NCBI GenBank assembly: GCA_023014365.1
Contig: JAEBUN010000018.1
Coordinates: 558,001 to 622,000 of the forward strand
Length of the DNA: 64,000 nucleotides
DNA from: Lepiota brunneoincarnata
Lineage: Eukaryota > Basidiomycota > Agaricomycetes > Agaricales > Agaricaceae
Direction: 5' to 3'
Part shown: positions 10,520 through 19,153 of the stretch, piece by piece
How the letters are laid out: every line of letters begins with the position of its first letter
Numbering within the stretch: position 1 is the first letter of the stretch
Program-made: the position numbers and the translations under genes
Notes under the pieces: generated by a model
Databases searched by the model: none
The model's input: only the letters and a program-made list of their open reading frames with translations
Told to the model about the DNA's origin: nothing

Positions 10520-12558
10520 ATGGACAGAAACACGCGCAGCAGCAAACGTGCCCGATACGAAGTAGACACGGACTCCTCCTCTGGTGAGTAGAGTTCGTGT
10601 TACAATCATCTTTGTTTTTCCTCACACTGTCCTCAGACTACGCTGGGCCTAGCACTGCCCCTCCGGCCTCTCAGGACGCGCCCTCTTCATCGATTGCACA
10701 ACGTAAGTCTCTTTTCTCTCGCTCTCGTTGTTTTCCTCATGCTTTCTTTGTCCTTAGGTCTCACTATTCGCCTCCCGGCGCGTCGCAACCTCCTTCCTCA
10801 ATGGGAACCACCAGCACCACGTGTTAGGAGAGCTAGAGGAGGGCGAGTGGGACGAGGAGCTTGCGGAAATCGCCAGGGAGGTGTGGATAGGACCCCTCCC
10901 CCACCGTACTCGCCGCCCCGCGAACCAACCCCTCGGCCGGCCACTCCCCTGTCCACTCCTGTGCCGCGACGCGTCATCTCGATCGCGTCACTGTGCAATC
11001 CAACTGACGAGAGTTCTGCCGGATTGTCCGCAGAACTTTCGTTAGGTATTCCTGTCGGCGGGCCCTCTGGTGGATTATCCACAGAGGCTCCGCCCAGTTC
11101 AATGTTGCTGCCTCCTCTCGCCGTCTCTCTGCGCACCCTGGACGGTGAAGGCTCGCTGGTGCTCCCTCCCCTGTGTATTGCGTCAGGTTCAGAGGTGCCG
11201 GGCCCTTCAACAAACCGCCCCTCCTCTCCTGTAGCCTCTTCGGCTACTTCTACGCGTAAGCTTAAGCCTTTTTCTGCTTATTTCTCCGCTCCTGCTAATA
11301 GTGTGCCTCATAGCTCGTATCCCTGCCGCTCTCAAAGGCAAGCAACGTGCACAGTCATCTGCGCCGCCCCTGTCGCCTCTGTTCCTGGCGAGTTCAAATT
11401 CGCCATCGCATTCTCCGGTCCCAGAGGTCTCCCAAGAAGACCTCTTCAAAATTTTTAACTGGTCCTCTACCCTGGTCGAGCGGAACGCATTGGCCTCTCC
11501 CAGGTGTCCTACGCCCTCGCTTCCTCACTTGGCTTCTGCTTCAGTCGAGTCTCTCCCAAGTCCCGCGGAGGCTTCGCCTTCTCCAGATTTGGAGCTCCTC
11601 TTGGAGCCTTCGCCTGTTCCCCAGGAGCCGGCGTTCGTTTTTCAAGACTCATTCTTAGCTTCTCCAACCCCCGTCCCCTCTCGTTTGCCAAGCCCGGTGG
11701 TCCCAGACACATCCCAGTCCTTGCCTCCCCAAGCCGGACCTTCAGGGTCGCGTCGCGCGCGCGTAACCCTACCGAAGAAAAGCTCTAACACGCGCCCAAA
11801 GAAATATACTCCCCGGGCGCGCATCCGACGTTCTGAAGCCGAAATAATCCGGGATCATGGATACCGGCACCCAGTCCCGCTCTTTTGTGAGGACTTTTCT
11901 AGGCTGCTGGCAGCTAGCCAGCTTTCGGTACGTTCTCCAAGTTTTTCTCGTGTTTCCTTATTAACTGTTTTGCCCCTTCCCTAGTACGTGCCGCCTCGGT
12001 CTCGGTGCACTACTTGCGCCGCTCGTAAATTGGAGTGCGAGCCTCTGGGCAAGGGTAAGAAGTGTCGCAGCTGCGACCTGTACAACTACCCCTGTACCTT
12101 CGCAGACCATCCGCGAGTCTCGGCTGGCGTTGCGAACGCCCTGGTCACATCCTCACTGACCAGTGAATACCGTAAGTTTCTCTGTTCACTGTTTTTCCCA
12201 TTTATTTACTTTTTATTTCCCAGATCTTGCTGCCTTCGCACGTGTTGCGTCCTCCAGCTTGGTCAGTCTGGAGGCCAATCATGTTGCCTACGAGGCATCG
12301 GCCTTCCACCACCGCCGTGTAATCTACCAGTTCGTCCAGGAGATGCAAGCTACCAGGACGGCCTTGGATGGTAACGACGTGGCGTTCGTGGAGATGGGTA
12401 TGGCCGAGTCCCTCGAAGATGTCCAGGCGTTCTTCGAGTTTGCTGACAACTTTCCGGGGGTCCCGACATACGAAGAATTTGAGGAGCTCAAATCGCTCCT
12501 CTTCCTCGCTTTCCCGATGACTCAGGATCCGGAGTCTGTCTTGGAGGACTTGAACTAG
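10520..12558 (+). CDS. Zn2Cys6-cluster protein, antisense gene in retrotransposon
   Basis: Six exons inferred by eye (10520-10583, 10637-10702, 10758-11255, 11314-11927, 11985-12171, 12224-12558) give 588 codons with all junctions in frame. Introns are 52-58 nt with GT/AG ends. The 587-residue product starts with a basic NLS-like K-R-A-R, continues Pro/Ser-rich to about residue 400, and then has Cys 422, 425, 432, 441, 444 and 451. That spacing, CX2CX6CX8CX2CX6C, fits the fungal Zn2Cys6 DNA-binding domain. An apparently helical segment of about 135 residues follows. Zn2Cys6 domains usually sit at the N-terminus, so the position is unusual. The gene lies between pol and the 3' LTR, antisense to the element transcript, which explains how its introns survive retrotransposition. 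Role unknown; a DNA-binding regulator is an inference. Intron 3 could alternatively end at 11301. Confidence 0.7.
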
Positions 12559-13127
12559 TGCCTGCTTCCCTTTCCTCTCTTGAATGTAATATATCCTCTT
12601 GTCCTGTATATAGTTACATTTCGCTTAACAATTCTTGTCTCTTGGTATCTTTCTGAGTTAAGCTTAAGGCCCTTCTGGAATATCCCAAGCTAAGCTAAGG
12701 CTTCCAGCTGCTTATACGCTCATCAGATATTTCTCTGATACTTCTGCTATGTTTATTGACATCTCAGCGCGCCACGATTCGCCATGTGTAGTGAACCGGT
12801 CATCCGTTCCAGCTTCATTTACAAGCCCGAACCCGAACCAGCCTGTACACGGGGTTTGACGCGCCATTTGCGCCACTTGGGGCCTGTCTCCCCCTAGCCA
12901 AATTGAAATCGGTGCCCTCACCGTTCCATCCGAATCCCTGTGCACACTGACAACCGCGAGACCCTGGCGACCTGTTACCCAATAAGGCAACTGTGGTTCA
13001 GCTAGTCTGTCGAAGGCTGGCTACTCAAGATTACAGGTTTCCTAGGCCTCTCAGGTCATAAGCTTAGGGTGGAGGGTGCTCTTTATCCACTCGTCATGAT
13101 TCGTCATCACTGCCGACAGCCTTTTCT
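12559..13127. other. Spacer between the two antisense genes
   Basis: It holds two TAAGCTTA palindromes (12659, 13059) and the related AAGCTAAGCTAAGG at about 12688. A minus-strand 92-codon frame here has no recognisable features. The right end leads into the promoter of the second gene. Confidence 0.5.
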
Positions 13128-13135
13128 TATAAAAG
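13128..13135 (+). promoter_or_regulatory. TATA box of the second antisense gene
   Basis: TATAAAAG lies 45 bp before the ATG at 13180, close to the normal TATA-to-start distance for a short leader. A TAAGCTTA palindrome is 69 bp further upstream (13059). Confidence 0.55.
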
Positions 13136-13179
13136 CGAGGGAGCGACGTCTCATTCTAGCAGACACTCTTCGTAAGAAA

Positions 13180-14527
13180 ATGGCTTCTTCGATCCCCAAC
13201 CTTCAAGTCGAGCTCGACGATCTCATCAGCAACACCAAAGGTCATCTTCAGCGCCTGCAAAACGGTCAAGTCGCTCGTCCCCTCATCGAGAAGGCTCTCC
13301 TCGCATTCGACGCCCCTGGGGTATGTCTATTCTTTTCATGCTTCTCTCGCTGTTCCTCAATCATTTCTAGTCTGCTTATATTGAAGCATTATCGGAGGAT
13401 AATGAAGCTATCAAGCTTCATGTCAACCAAGACTACGTCTTCCGTATTCGCAAGCTCTACGAAATTTACCAAAACAACTACCATTCGTCTTATGAGATGC
13501 CCGCGATCTATAAGGCGCTCTCTGAATGCTGTAGCCGCATTAATCGCGTCCGCTCTGAAGAATCCCACAAAACCCGTACCGAAGAGGCTCAGAACCCGTC
13601 GTCCACGACTGGCTCTACTTCCTCCAACGTTGCCGAAGGCTCTGCTGTCCCCAAACGCGTAAGCTTAGCGTTCTTTTGGCTTCAAATCGTCTTCTCATGC
13701 ATAAGCTTAGCCTCGCAAGGGTCGCAAGGCCCCTATCTCTGCTGCTGTTGTGGTAGACACCGATACCGAGCCTGCGGAGAGTATGAATAGTGCCTCCAAC
13801 TCCCGAGCAACTGGTGCTGACACGGTAATCTAGCTGCTTCTCAACCTATTACATTGGCTGAGATCATCGCTCGCCTTCAGGACATGATGGTCGACGAGGA
13901 GGTCTCTCAAGCTATCGTCGAAGAGGTTCGTGTAGTTCCGCCTTATCGCAAGCGTCGTTTGTCTACCTCCGACATGGTGCGCCAGCTCCACTCCCCCCAA
14001 CCACTGATTCTGACTTCCTCTCTCTCTAGGAGACTGTCAAAAAGTCCTCATCGTCTAAAGGCTCTGTCCGTCTTCTTCCCTATTGTCAAGTTCCCAATAT
14101 GAACACTAAACACTGCTGTTATGTCCGGGCTGAACAGGTTCTAGCCAAAGCCAGCGCCAATACTGCCAAATGCGCCCGTACCGAGTCTGCTTCTGATGAG
14201 CGCACCTTCGCAGGCTTATCCGGTGGGCAATTTCTCACTTCTGTTCGTTAAGCTTAGCGGTTCTGACACTTTTCCCGGGCAGCTCGTTTGCTCCAGGAAC
14301 TCCAAAACCTCCTGTCTCACTCTCGCGACGAGTACGAGTCTGAATCTTGCAGTGACGACGCTCGGTCTGTCAAATGCGACCTCAATTCGCTCAGCCGGGA
14401 CTTCATCGAGGCTATTCCCTCGCTCGAAGCTAACTTAAAGAGGTTCCAATTCCTCATTCAAGAGCGCATCCGTCTCAAAAGTCTTTTGCGCAACCTCTCC
14501 GACTTGGACAAGCCCCTCCCCACTTAA
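13180..14527 (+). CDS. Unknown spliced gene antisense to pol in retrotransposon
   Basis: Six exons (13180-13320, 13371-13658, 13711-13780, 13834-13976, 14030-14222, 14283-14527) join to exactly 360 codons. Introns are 50-60 nt, three with a visible CTGAC-type branch site. The 359-residue product has no domain I recognise. It looks largely helical, with a basic NLS-like P-P-Y-R-K-R-R and a leucine-rich C-terminus. Intron 2 begins GTAAGCTTAG and ends ATAAGCTTAG, so TAAGCTTA palindromes form both splice borders; another lies in intron 5 and a fourth spans the TAA stop. The gene converges on the integrase ORF, with 77 bp between the two stops. I cannot assign a function. Confidence 0.65.
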
Positions 14528-14604
14528 GCTTAACGCTTTTACAGTCCCTAGGATAGTTTTCCGTCGATAAGTAGATAGTTCTGTCCACAATATCAGGTTT
14601 TTTT

Positions 14605-16403
14605 CTATCCTTCCAACTCTTCCAGCTCCCATCTGTCACTAGGCTCATCCTCAGTAGTCTCCTCCAGGGTCTTCAGTCCCTCTGGCGACAGATCTATCAA
14701 CTCTTGTAATTCCGGCGGCAACGGTATATGTTTCCTGGCTAAGTAGGGAATTACTCTGAACGCCGCCACTTTATTCTGCCATACCGAACCGTCCAACTCT
14801 GCCAGGATATAAGATCCTCCCTTTGATCTAGATATGACCACCATGGGTCCTAGATACCTGGGTTTCATCTTCCTGTCTGCTGAGCTCTCTATAGCCGTAT
14901 TTCTCACTAATACTAAATCTCCCGCGCCGAAGCGATAGTCTTTTATCTTATGCGCTGCTTGCCGTTCCATTTCCCAAGCCTTGCTAAGCTTAGTGTCTGA
15001 AACACGCTGACGCATCTCCTCAACATGCCGAACATGTTTTGCCAAAGCCTGAGCTCGATATCCTATCAACTCGGCCGTGGTCAAGTACTTATTCGGTAGC
15101 TGCACCGGCCAAGTGGCCTCTTTGACATCCAAAGGTAGCGTCGGGTGCGCTCCGGTTACCAAAAAGTACAGGGAACACCCCATTCCTTTTCTAATGGTGA
15201 TCCGATCTGCCCACATAACGTGCGGTAGGTGCCAATACCACTTTTTGACGTCTCCATCTGTAGCTTTGTACAACATTTGTCGCACATCCCAGTGGGGTCG
15301 CTCAATAATCCCGTTCGCTTTGGAATTGTAAGGAGATATCGTTACTCCCTTTATCCCATATTTTTCTTCCAGCCATCGAACAGCTTTCTTAAATGGAGAA
15401 CCATTGTCCGTGACAATCTTCACTATACAGCCCCATCGGCAAATGATATCTTCGAATAACCACTGCGCGATCGAACTGGCGTTCTCTTTTCTCAACGCCT
15501 TTGCCTCCATCCAAGATGACAGTCCACACCTTCCATGCACAATATAACTACACCCATTAGAACTTGGCGTCATATGTAGTGTGTCCACATGTAGCACTTG
15601 GAATATCGACGGCATGGGCGTTACTATTGGCGGCGTCTCGATGATCACCTTTTGCCGTTGCTGGCATAGATGGCACGATTGCACATACCAAGCTACGTCT
15701 CCTTCAACTTCCGGCCACCAGAACCTCTGCGTTATAAGCTTAGTGGTTGCGTATATTCCTCTGTGCCCTAGGAAGTCGTGGCTGGCTCGCAACATATACA
15801 TACATTGCTCCTTATCCACTACTAGCTGATGCTGACCGCTAGGACTCGTCCTATACAGCCTCCCCTCTTTATCCAAGAAGAAATGCTCTACCATATGCTT
15901 AAGCTTACGCAGATCTGGCTCATCCAAGCCTTCAGCTGCGCTACTGCCCCCTGTTTTCAGGTATTCCCTGACTTTGGGTATCCTTTCATCTTGTATTCGC
16001 GCTGTATCTGTCCTGCGCGACTCATCATATGTTTCCTCTATCTCGGCCGACTTTTCCTCTTCGAAATCTGGCACTAGCCTGACATCCGTCATTAAGCTTA
16101 GTACTTGTCGATGGTTTTCTGGACAGGCTGGGTCTTCTATAACCCTAAGCTTAGCCTGTTGTTCATCCAAGTACTCTTCCCGGGCTTGATCCAGCTCATA
16201 CTCAAAATCATACACATCACGCGCCAGACCCTGGTTGAAGCCAGAGCGACTGTCGATCTCATCGCAGAAGGCTTCCAAGGGTAAAGGATCTGCAGCCCCT
16301 GGATCTTCTTTGATCAGTTCGAACTCCTCTCCTTCATCCTCGGATCCATCGTCGAAGCGACGGGCTGTCTCATCACCGGGATAGTAGCGTCGCCTGGACA
16401 GTC
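14605..16403 (-). CDS. Integrase of the large element (second part of pol)
   Basis: The block contains an HX4H...CX2C zinc finger (H-D-F-L-G-H, then C-H-L-C-Q-Q-R), a DDE core with Asp in V-L-H-V-D-T-L, Asp in V-T-D-N-G-S-P-F and Glu in N-G-I-I-E-R, and a GPM/GPY-like module near the end. All catalytic residues are present. The N-terminal codons directly continue the RNase H of 24651-24858: the chromovirus insertion splits the G-P-D-G-L / S-R-R motif, and joining the two sides across one CAGTC copy keeps the frame. No chromodomain follows. The ORF track start at 16434 lies in the inserted LTR and is not the real start. Confidence 0.88.
16399..16403. repeat. Target-site duplication CAGTC, left copy
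   Basis: CAGTC directly precedes the 5' LTR at 16404 and is repeated at 24646-24650 directly after the 3' LTR. A 5-bp duplication is standard for Ty3 integrases. Confidence 0.95.
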
Positions 16404-16407
16404 TGTT

Positions 16408-16776
16408 ATGAACAGTCCAGACCGGGAGGAACAAGAATTACTGTTCGACTTTACAAGATGGGTACAGGAGACTACAGACCAACTACGGGCACAAGAATAC
16501 GAAGACGAGGAAGGGGAATACTACACCGCCATGCAGGACCTGGCAAGAGAAGCAGGAATGGAGATAACCTTGGAGGATATATTGGAATACCCCGAGGACG
16601 AAGAAGATAACCATGGATCAACCGATCCAACCTCCGATACGGATGGAAGCACTGAGAGAATGGAGAGCGAGAACGGAGAGGACTCCATGGAGATACAATT
16701 GGGAGAAGGAGATTATGAGTCAGAGGAAAGCGATGGAACATCGCACAGCAGTAGCGAGAGTACTGACTCATTGTAA
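16408..16776 (+). CDS. LTR-encoded acidic ORF (5' LTR copy)
   Basis: A 122-codon frame starts at the fifth base of the LTR. The product is about one-third Asp/Glu, with a Ser/Thr-rich tail, and no domain is recognised. In the 3' LTR the identical frame is the C-terminal 122 codons of post-pol ORF b, so here it is probably a promoter-less duplicate. Conservation between LTR families is described for the copy at 6539-6907. Confidence 0.45.
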   Translation: MNSPDREEQELLFDFTRWVQETTDQLRAQEYEDEEGEYYTAMQDLAREAGMEITLEDILEYPEDEEDNHGSTDPTSDTDGSTERMESENGEDSMEIQLGEGDYESEESDGTSHSSSESTDSL

Positions 16777-16885
16777 TATAAATAACACTAGGATGCCATC
16801 AGCCAGGATGTGCATCATGGTCAGGACTGCGGACGACCAGTAGAACAGCCAAGTAACCTATAACGAGTATATAGCACCTCATAGG

Positions 16886-16893
16886 TATATAAG
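16886..16893 (+). promoter_or_regulatory. LTR TATA box
   Basis: TATATAAG, 28-35 bp upstream of 16921, where the 12-nt sequence complementary to the primer site begins. The same box is present at the matching places in the other LTR copies. Confidence 0.65.
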
Positions 16894-17103
16894 GCCTGTA
16901 CAAGTAGAGATTAAAGCCCTAAGCTTTAATCTTGTTAACAGCGGTCGTTTACCTCTCTGCCTTAACTTGGCGTCTTCCCTCGTTATCTCATTGAGCGCGA
17001 TCCACTAAGCTCTATAAGGCCAACCGTCTCGGACACCTTGTAGAGTGATTGAAGGCCGTCTCCAGTTATCTTCGGATACAGAAGGAGCACGGATCATAAC
17101 ATT

Positions 17104-17115
17104 AGATTAAAGCTT
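17104..17115 (+). other. Self-priming primer-binding site (Tf1-like)
   Basis: Two bases after the 5' LTR lies AGATTAAAGCTT. It is the perfect 12/12 reverse complement of AAGCTTTAATCT at 16921-16932, the position where transcription should start given the TATA box. No TGG-type tRNA primer site is seen there. In Tf1 of fission yeast the first 11 bases of the mRNA fold back to prime reverse transcription (established). The same mechanism is inferred here. Confidence 0.7.
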
Positions 17116-17291
17116 CCTTTGGACAACCTCCATCGTACACCCCGTGGTATCGGTACGCCTTGTCGCTACCCTTCCACACCGGCAGACGATACGCTTTATC
17201 GCTATCCGAGTGCCAACCGTATCTGACGACACGCCTTGTCGCTGTCCGGTGATACACCCCCGTAGAGCAGGCCACCATACCCTCTGCACCC

Positions 17292-19058
17292 TTGGTCAGA
17301 CGCACCGAAAGCGTTGATAGGTCATCCACACCTTTAAGTGTTGATTGGGATAACGCACCCGTAAGCGTTGTATACAGGTCATCCGCACCTTCAAGCGTCG
17401 ATTGGGATAACACACCCGCAAGCGTTGTTTATTCACCCTCACCTTCACCTTCAACTTCTTCCCTCTTCACCCTGTCTACAAACCGAAACGACCCCCTTGC
17501 CACCGACTACGAAGAATCCAACAGTTCTGACTGGTCGACAACCGACTCCGAACCCGACTTCACACCCCCTCCACCACGGACCCTAAAAAGAAAACAAAAC
17601 CTATACCCCTCACTCATTCACCCTCTGGTTCCGCACCGTACCCTACACAACCTACCGAGAGAGTTCAACGTCGAACAGAAGACCCAGGATACCCAGCACC
17701 CCCAGCATCAGTTCTTCAATCCCTACCTAAACAACCACCACCTGAAAGAACTGCCACCTCTACCCGCTCAAAGCTCGGGGAGCCGATTCATAGAACATCT
17801 ACCCCATCCTCCGGTCCTCAACCCTCAACAAGTACAAGAACTAGCGACAACACTTCGCAACAGAAACCCCCAAGAACATTCTCACCCCTCACATCACCAC
17901 TTGGATCACCGGTACACTCACCGCCTCGATCCAGTTCCCCTGTACAATCCGAACCATCCGAAGTTAGCCCCACTACCGGGTCTATTCACACTTCCGACGA
18001 GGAATCCACAACCTCTGACATTGACAATATGGCCTCCTCCGCAAAAATCAATACACCCCCAACCTTTAATGGAGAGACCGACTACTTCCGCCTCTGGAAG
18101 GATGCAGTACAATTATACATCGATGCAAAGCCAGGAGCCTTTTCCGACGACAAGACCAAGATACAATTCGCCCTTTCATACATGTCCACCGGCCCCGCCG
18201 CAACATGGAGAGGAGCATTCTTGGAATCAAACAAAGAACTTGATGGAAGCCAGACCCTTCCAACATGGAAGAAATTTCTCGAAGGACTCGATACATCCTT
18301 CGCCCCAAACAATGTCCCCGCCGATGCAATGGACAGAATCCGCCACCTCAAACAGAATGGACGATATATCGATGATTACATATCCCAGTTCCAGATACTT
18401 GCCTATCAGGCCGACCTTGGAGATGGAGTGGCGGCGGTCAACTATTTCAAGAACGGGCTGGATCGCCCCGTCGCAATCAAGACAATTAGCCTCAATCCAG
18501 GAAACAAACTCAGCGACTGGTTCAAGCAAGCTCGAACAGCATATCAAATACTACAAACTCAACGCGACTATATGCAAACTCGAGGAACTCCCTCGTTTCC
18601 AACGACTTCGCGCACTCGCCCATTTAAAGGGAAAAGAAATGCTTTTACGCGCCGTGTCCCACTGCCCTATCAAGCAACAGACCCTAACGCAATGGATATT
18701 GACCAACTCGCCGAAGCAGTCTACAACCTCGACTTTGAGGACGAGCCAGATCTACTCGCCGAGGAAGCTGATGAAGACGAGGAGACCGAAGAAGACAGAC
18801 TCCACCAGTTGGTACAAGAACGCACCCGCGAAGCCCTCAATGCAATCCTCACGGACGCCCAAAGAAAGGATCTCAAAGAAAAGAGATGCTTCAACTGCCG
18901 CAAGACTGGACACTTCGCCCGCGAATGCCCCACCAAAAAGACAATATATCGCCGATCCGAACTACCCCGCAATTTGGATGCCAGAAACCGGTCAAATGCG
19001 ATATCCAGAAGAAGACAAGCAAGCTACAGGAAAAAGAACTCGCTATACAACATACTAG
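17292..19058 (+). other. Long open frame upstream of and overlapping gag
   Basis: 588 codons are open from a TTG in the leader through most of gag in another frame. The N-terminal part contains two imperfect copies of about 20 residues with the core S-V-D-W-D-N, encoded by a tandem repeat at about 17313-17425. The rest is Pro/His-rich. The gag frame is also open upstream of its ATG as far as 17532. It could be a leader-encoded protein, or only a consequence of a C- and A-rich strand with few stops. I would not call it a gene without expression or conservation data. Confidence 0.3.
17313..17425 (+). repeat. Imperfect tandem repeat in the retrotransposon leader
   Basis: Two copies of roughly 55-60 bp share the core GATTGGGATAAC and the flanking words GGTCATCC, CACC and AAGCGTTG. 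They lie between the primer site and gag, in the leader where packaging or translational signals are expected. Confidence 0.6.
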
Positions 19059-19153
19059 AAGATGCAACCGACGAAGAAGTCGAGGACATCTACGAACATT
19101 TTGCAAATGAATCCAACCACCCAGATGCCCCTCTGGTTAAGGATTTTGCCTAA
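18029..19153 (+). CDS. gag: Gag of the young chromovirus
   Basis: The 374-residue protein opens M-A-S-S-A-K and has the Ty3-family capsid region (T-F-N-G-E-T-D-Y-F-R-L-W-K, S-Y-M-S-T-G-P-A-A-T-W). An acidic linker and one CCHC knuckle (C-F-N-C-R-K-T-G-H-F-A-R-E-C) follow near residue 290. It forms the virus-like particle and binds element RNA. The stop (19151-19153) lies directly after the frameshift heptamer GGATTTT, so pol should be made as a gag-pol fusion. The ATG at 18029 is the first in a frame that is open further upstream; I chose it because the family usually starts just before the capsid motif. Confidence 0.88.
   Translation: MASSAKINTPPTFNGETDYFRLWKDAVQLYIDAKPGAFSDDKTKIQFALSYMSTGPAATWRGAFLESNKELDGSQTLPTWKKFLEGLDTSFAPNNVPADAMDRIRHLKQNGRYIDDYISQFQILAYQADLGDGVAAVNYFKNGLDRPVAIKTISLNPGNKLSDWFKQARTAYQILQTQRDYMQTRGTPSFPTTSRTRPFKGKRNAFTRRVPLPYQATDPNAMDIDQLAEAVYNLDFEDEPDLLAEEADEDEETEEDRLHQLVQERTREALNAILTDAQRKDLKEKRCFNCRKTGHFARECPTKKTIYRRSELPRNLDARNRSNAISRRRQASYRKKNSLYNILEDATDEEVEDIYEHFANESNHPDAPLVKDFA
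19141..19147 (+). promoter_or_regulatory. -1 frameshift site GGATTTT between gag and pol
   Basis: In the gag frame the heptamer reads G GAT TTT, the X XXY YYZ form for simultaneous tRNA slippage. The pol frame has a stop at 19138-19140 and gag stops at 19151-19153, so only 13 bases overlap. The heptamer fills that window. A -1 slip continues with TGC at 19147 in the pol frame. Confidence 0.7.

Larger units (their letters stand above)
16404..17101 (+). repeat. 5' LTR of the young chromovirus
   Basis: TGTTATGAAC to GATCATAACA, 698 bp. U3 contains the 122-codon acidic ORF (16408-16776). Further on are a TATATAAG box (16886-16893), an inverted repeat GATTAAAGC/GCTTTAATC (about 16909-16931), and the predicted transcript start at about 16921. 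Confidence 0.95.

Noticed and set aside
14605..16434. Integrase ORF starting in the LTR at 16434
   Set aside because: Codons above 16403 belong to the inserted chromovirus LTR; the real frame continues from 24651.
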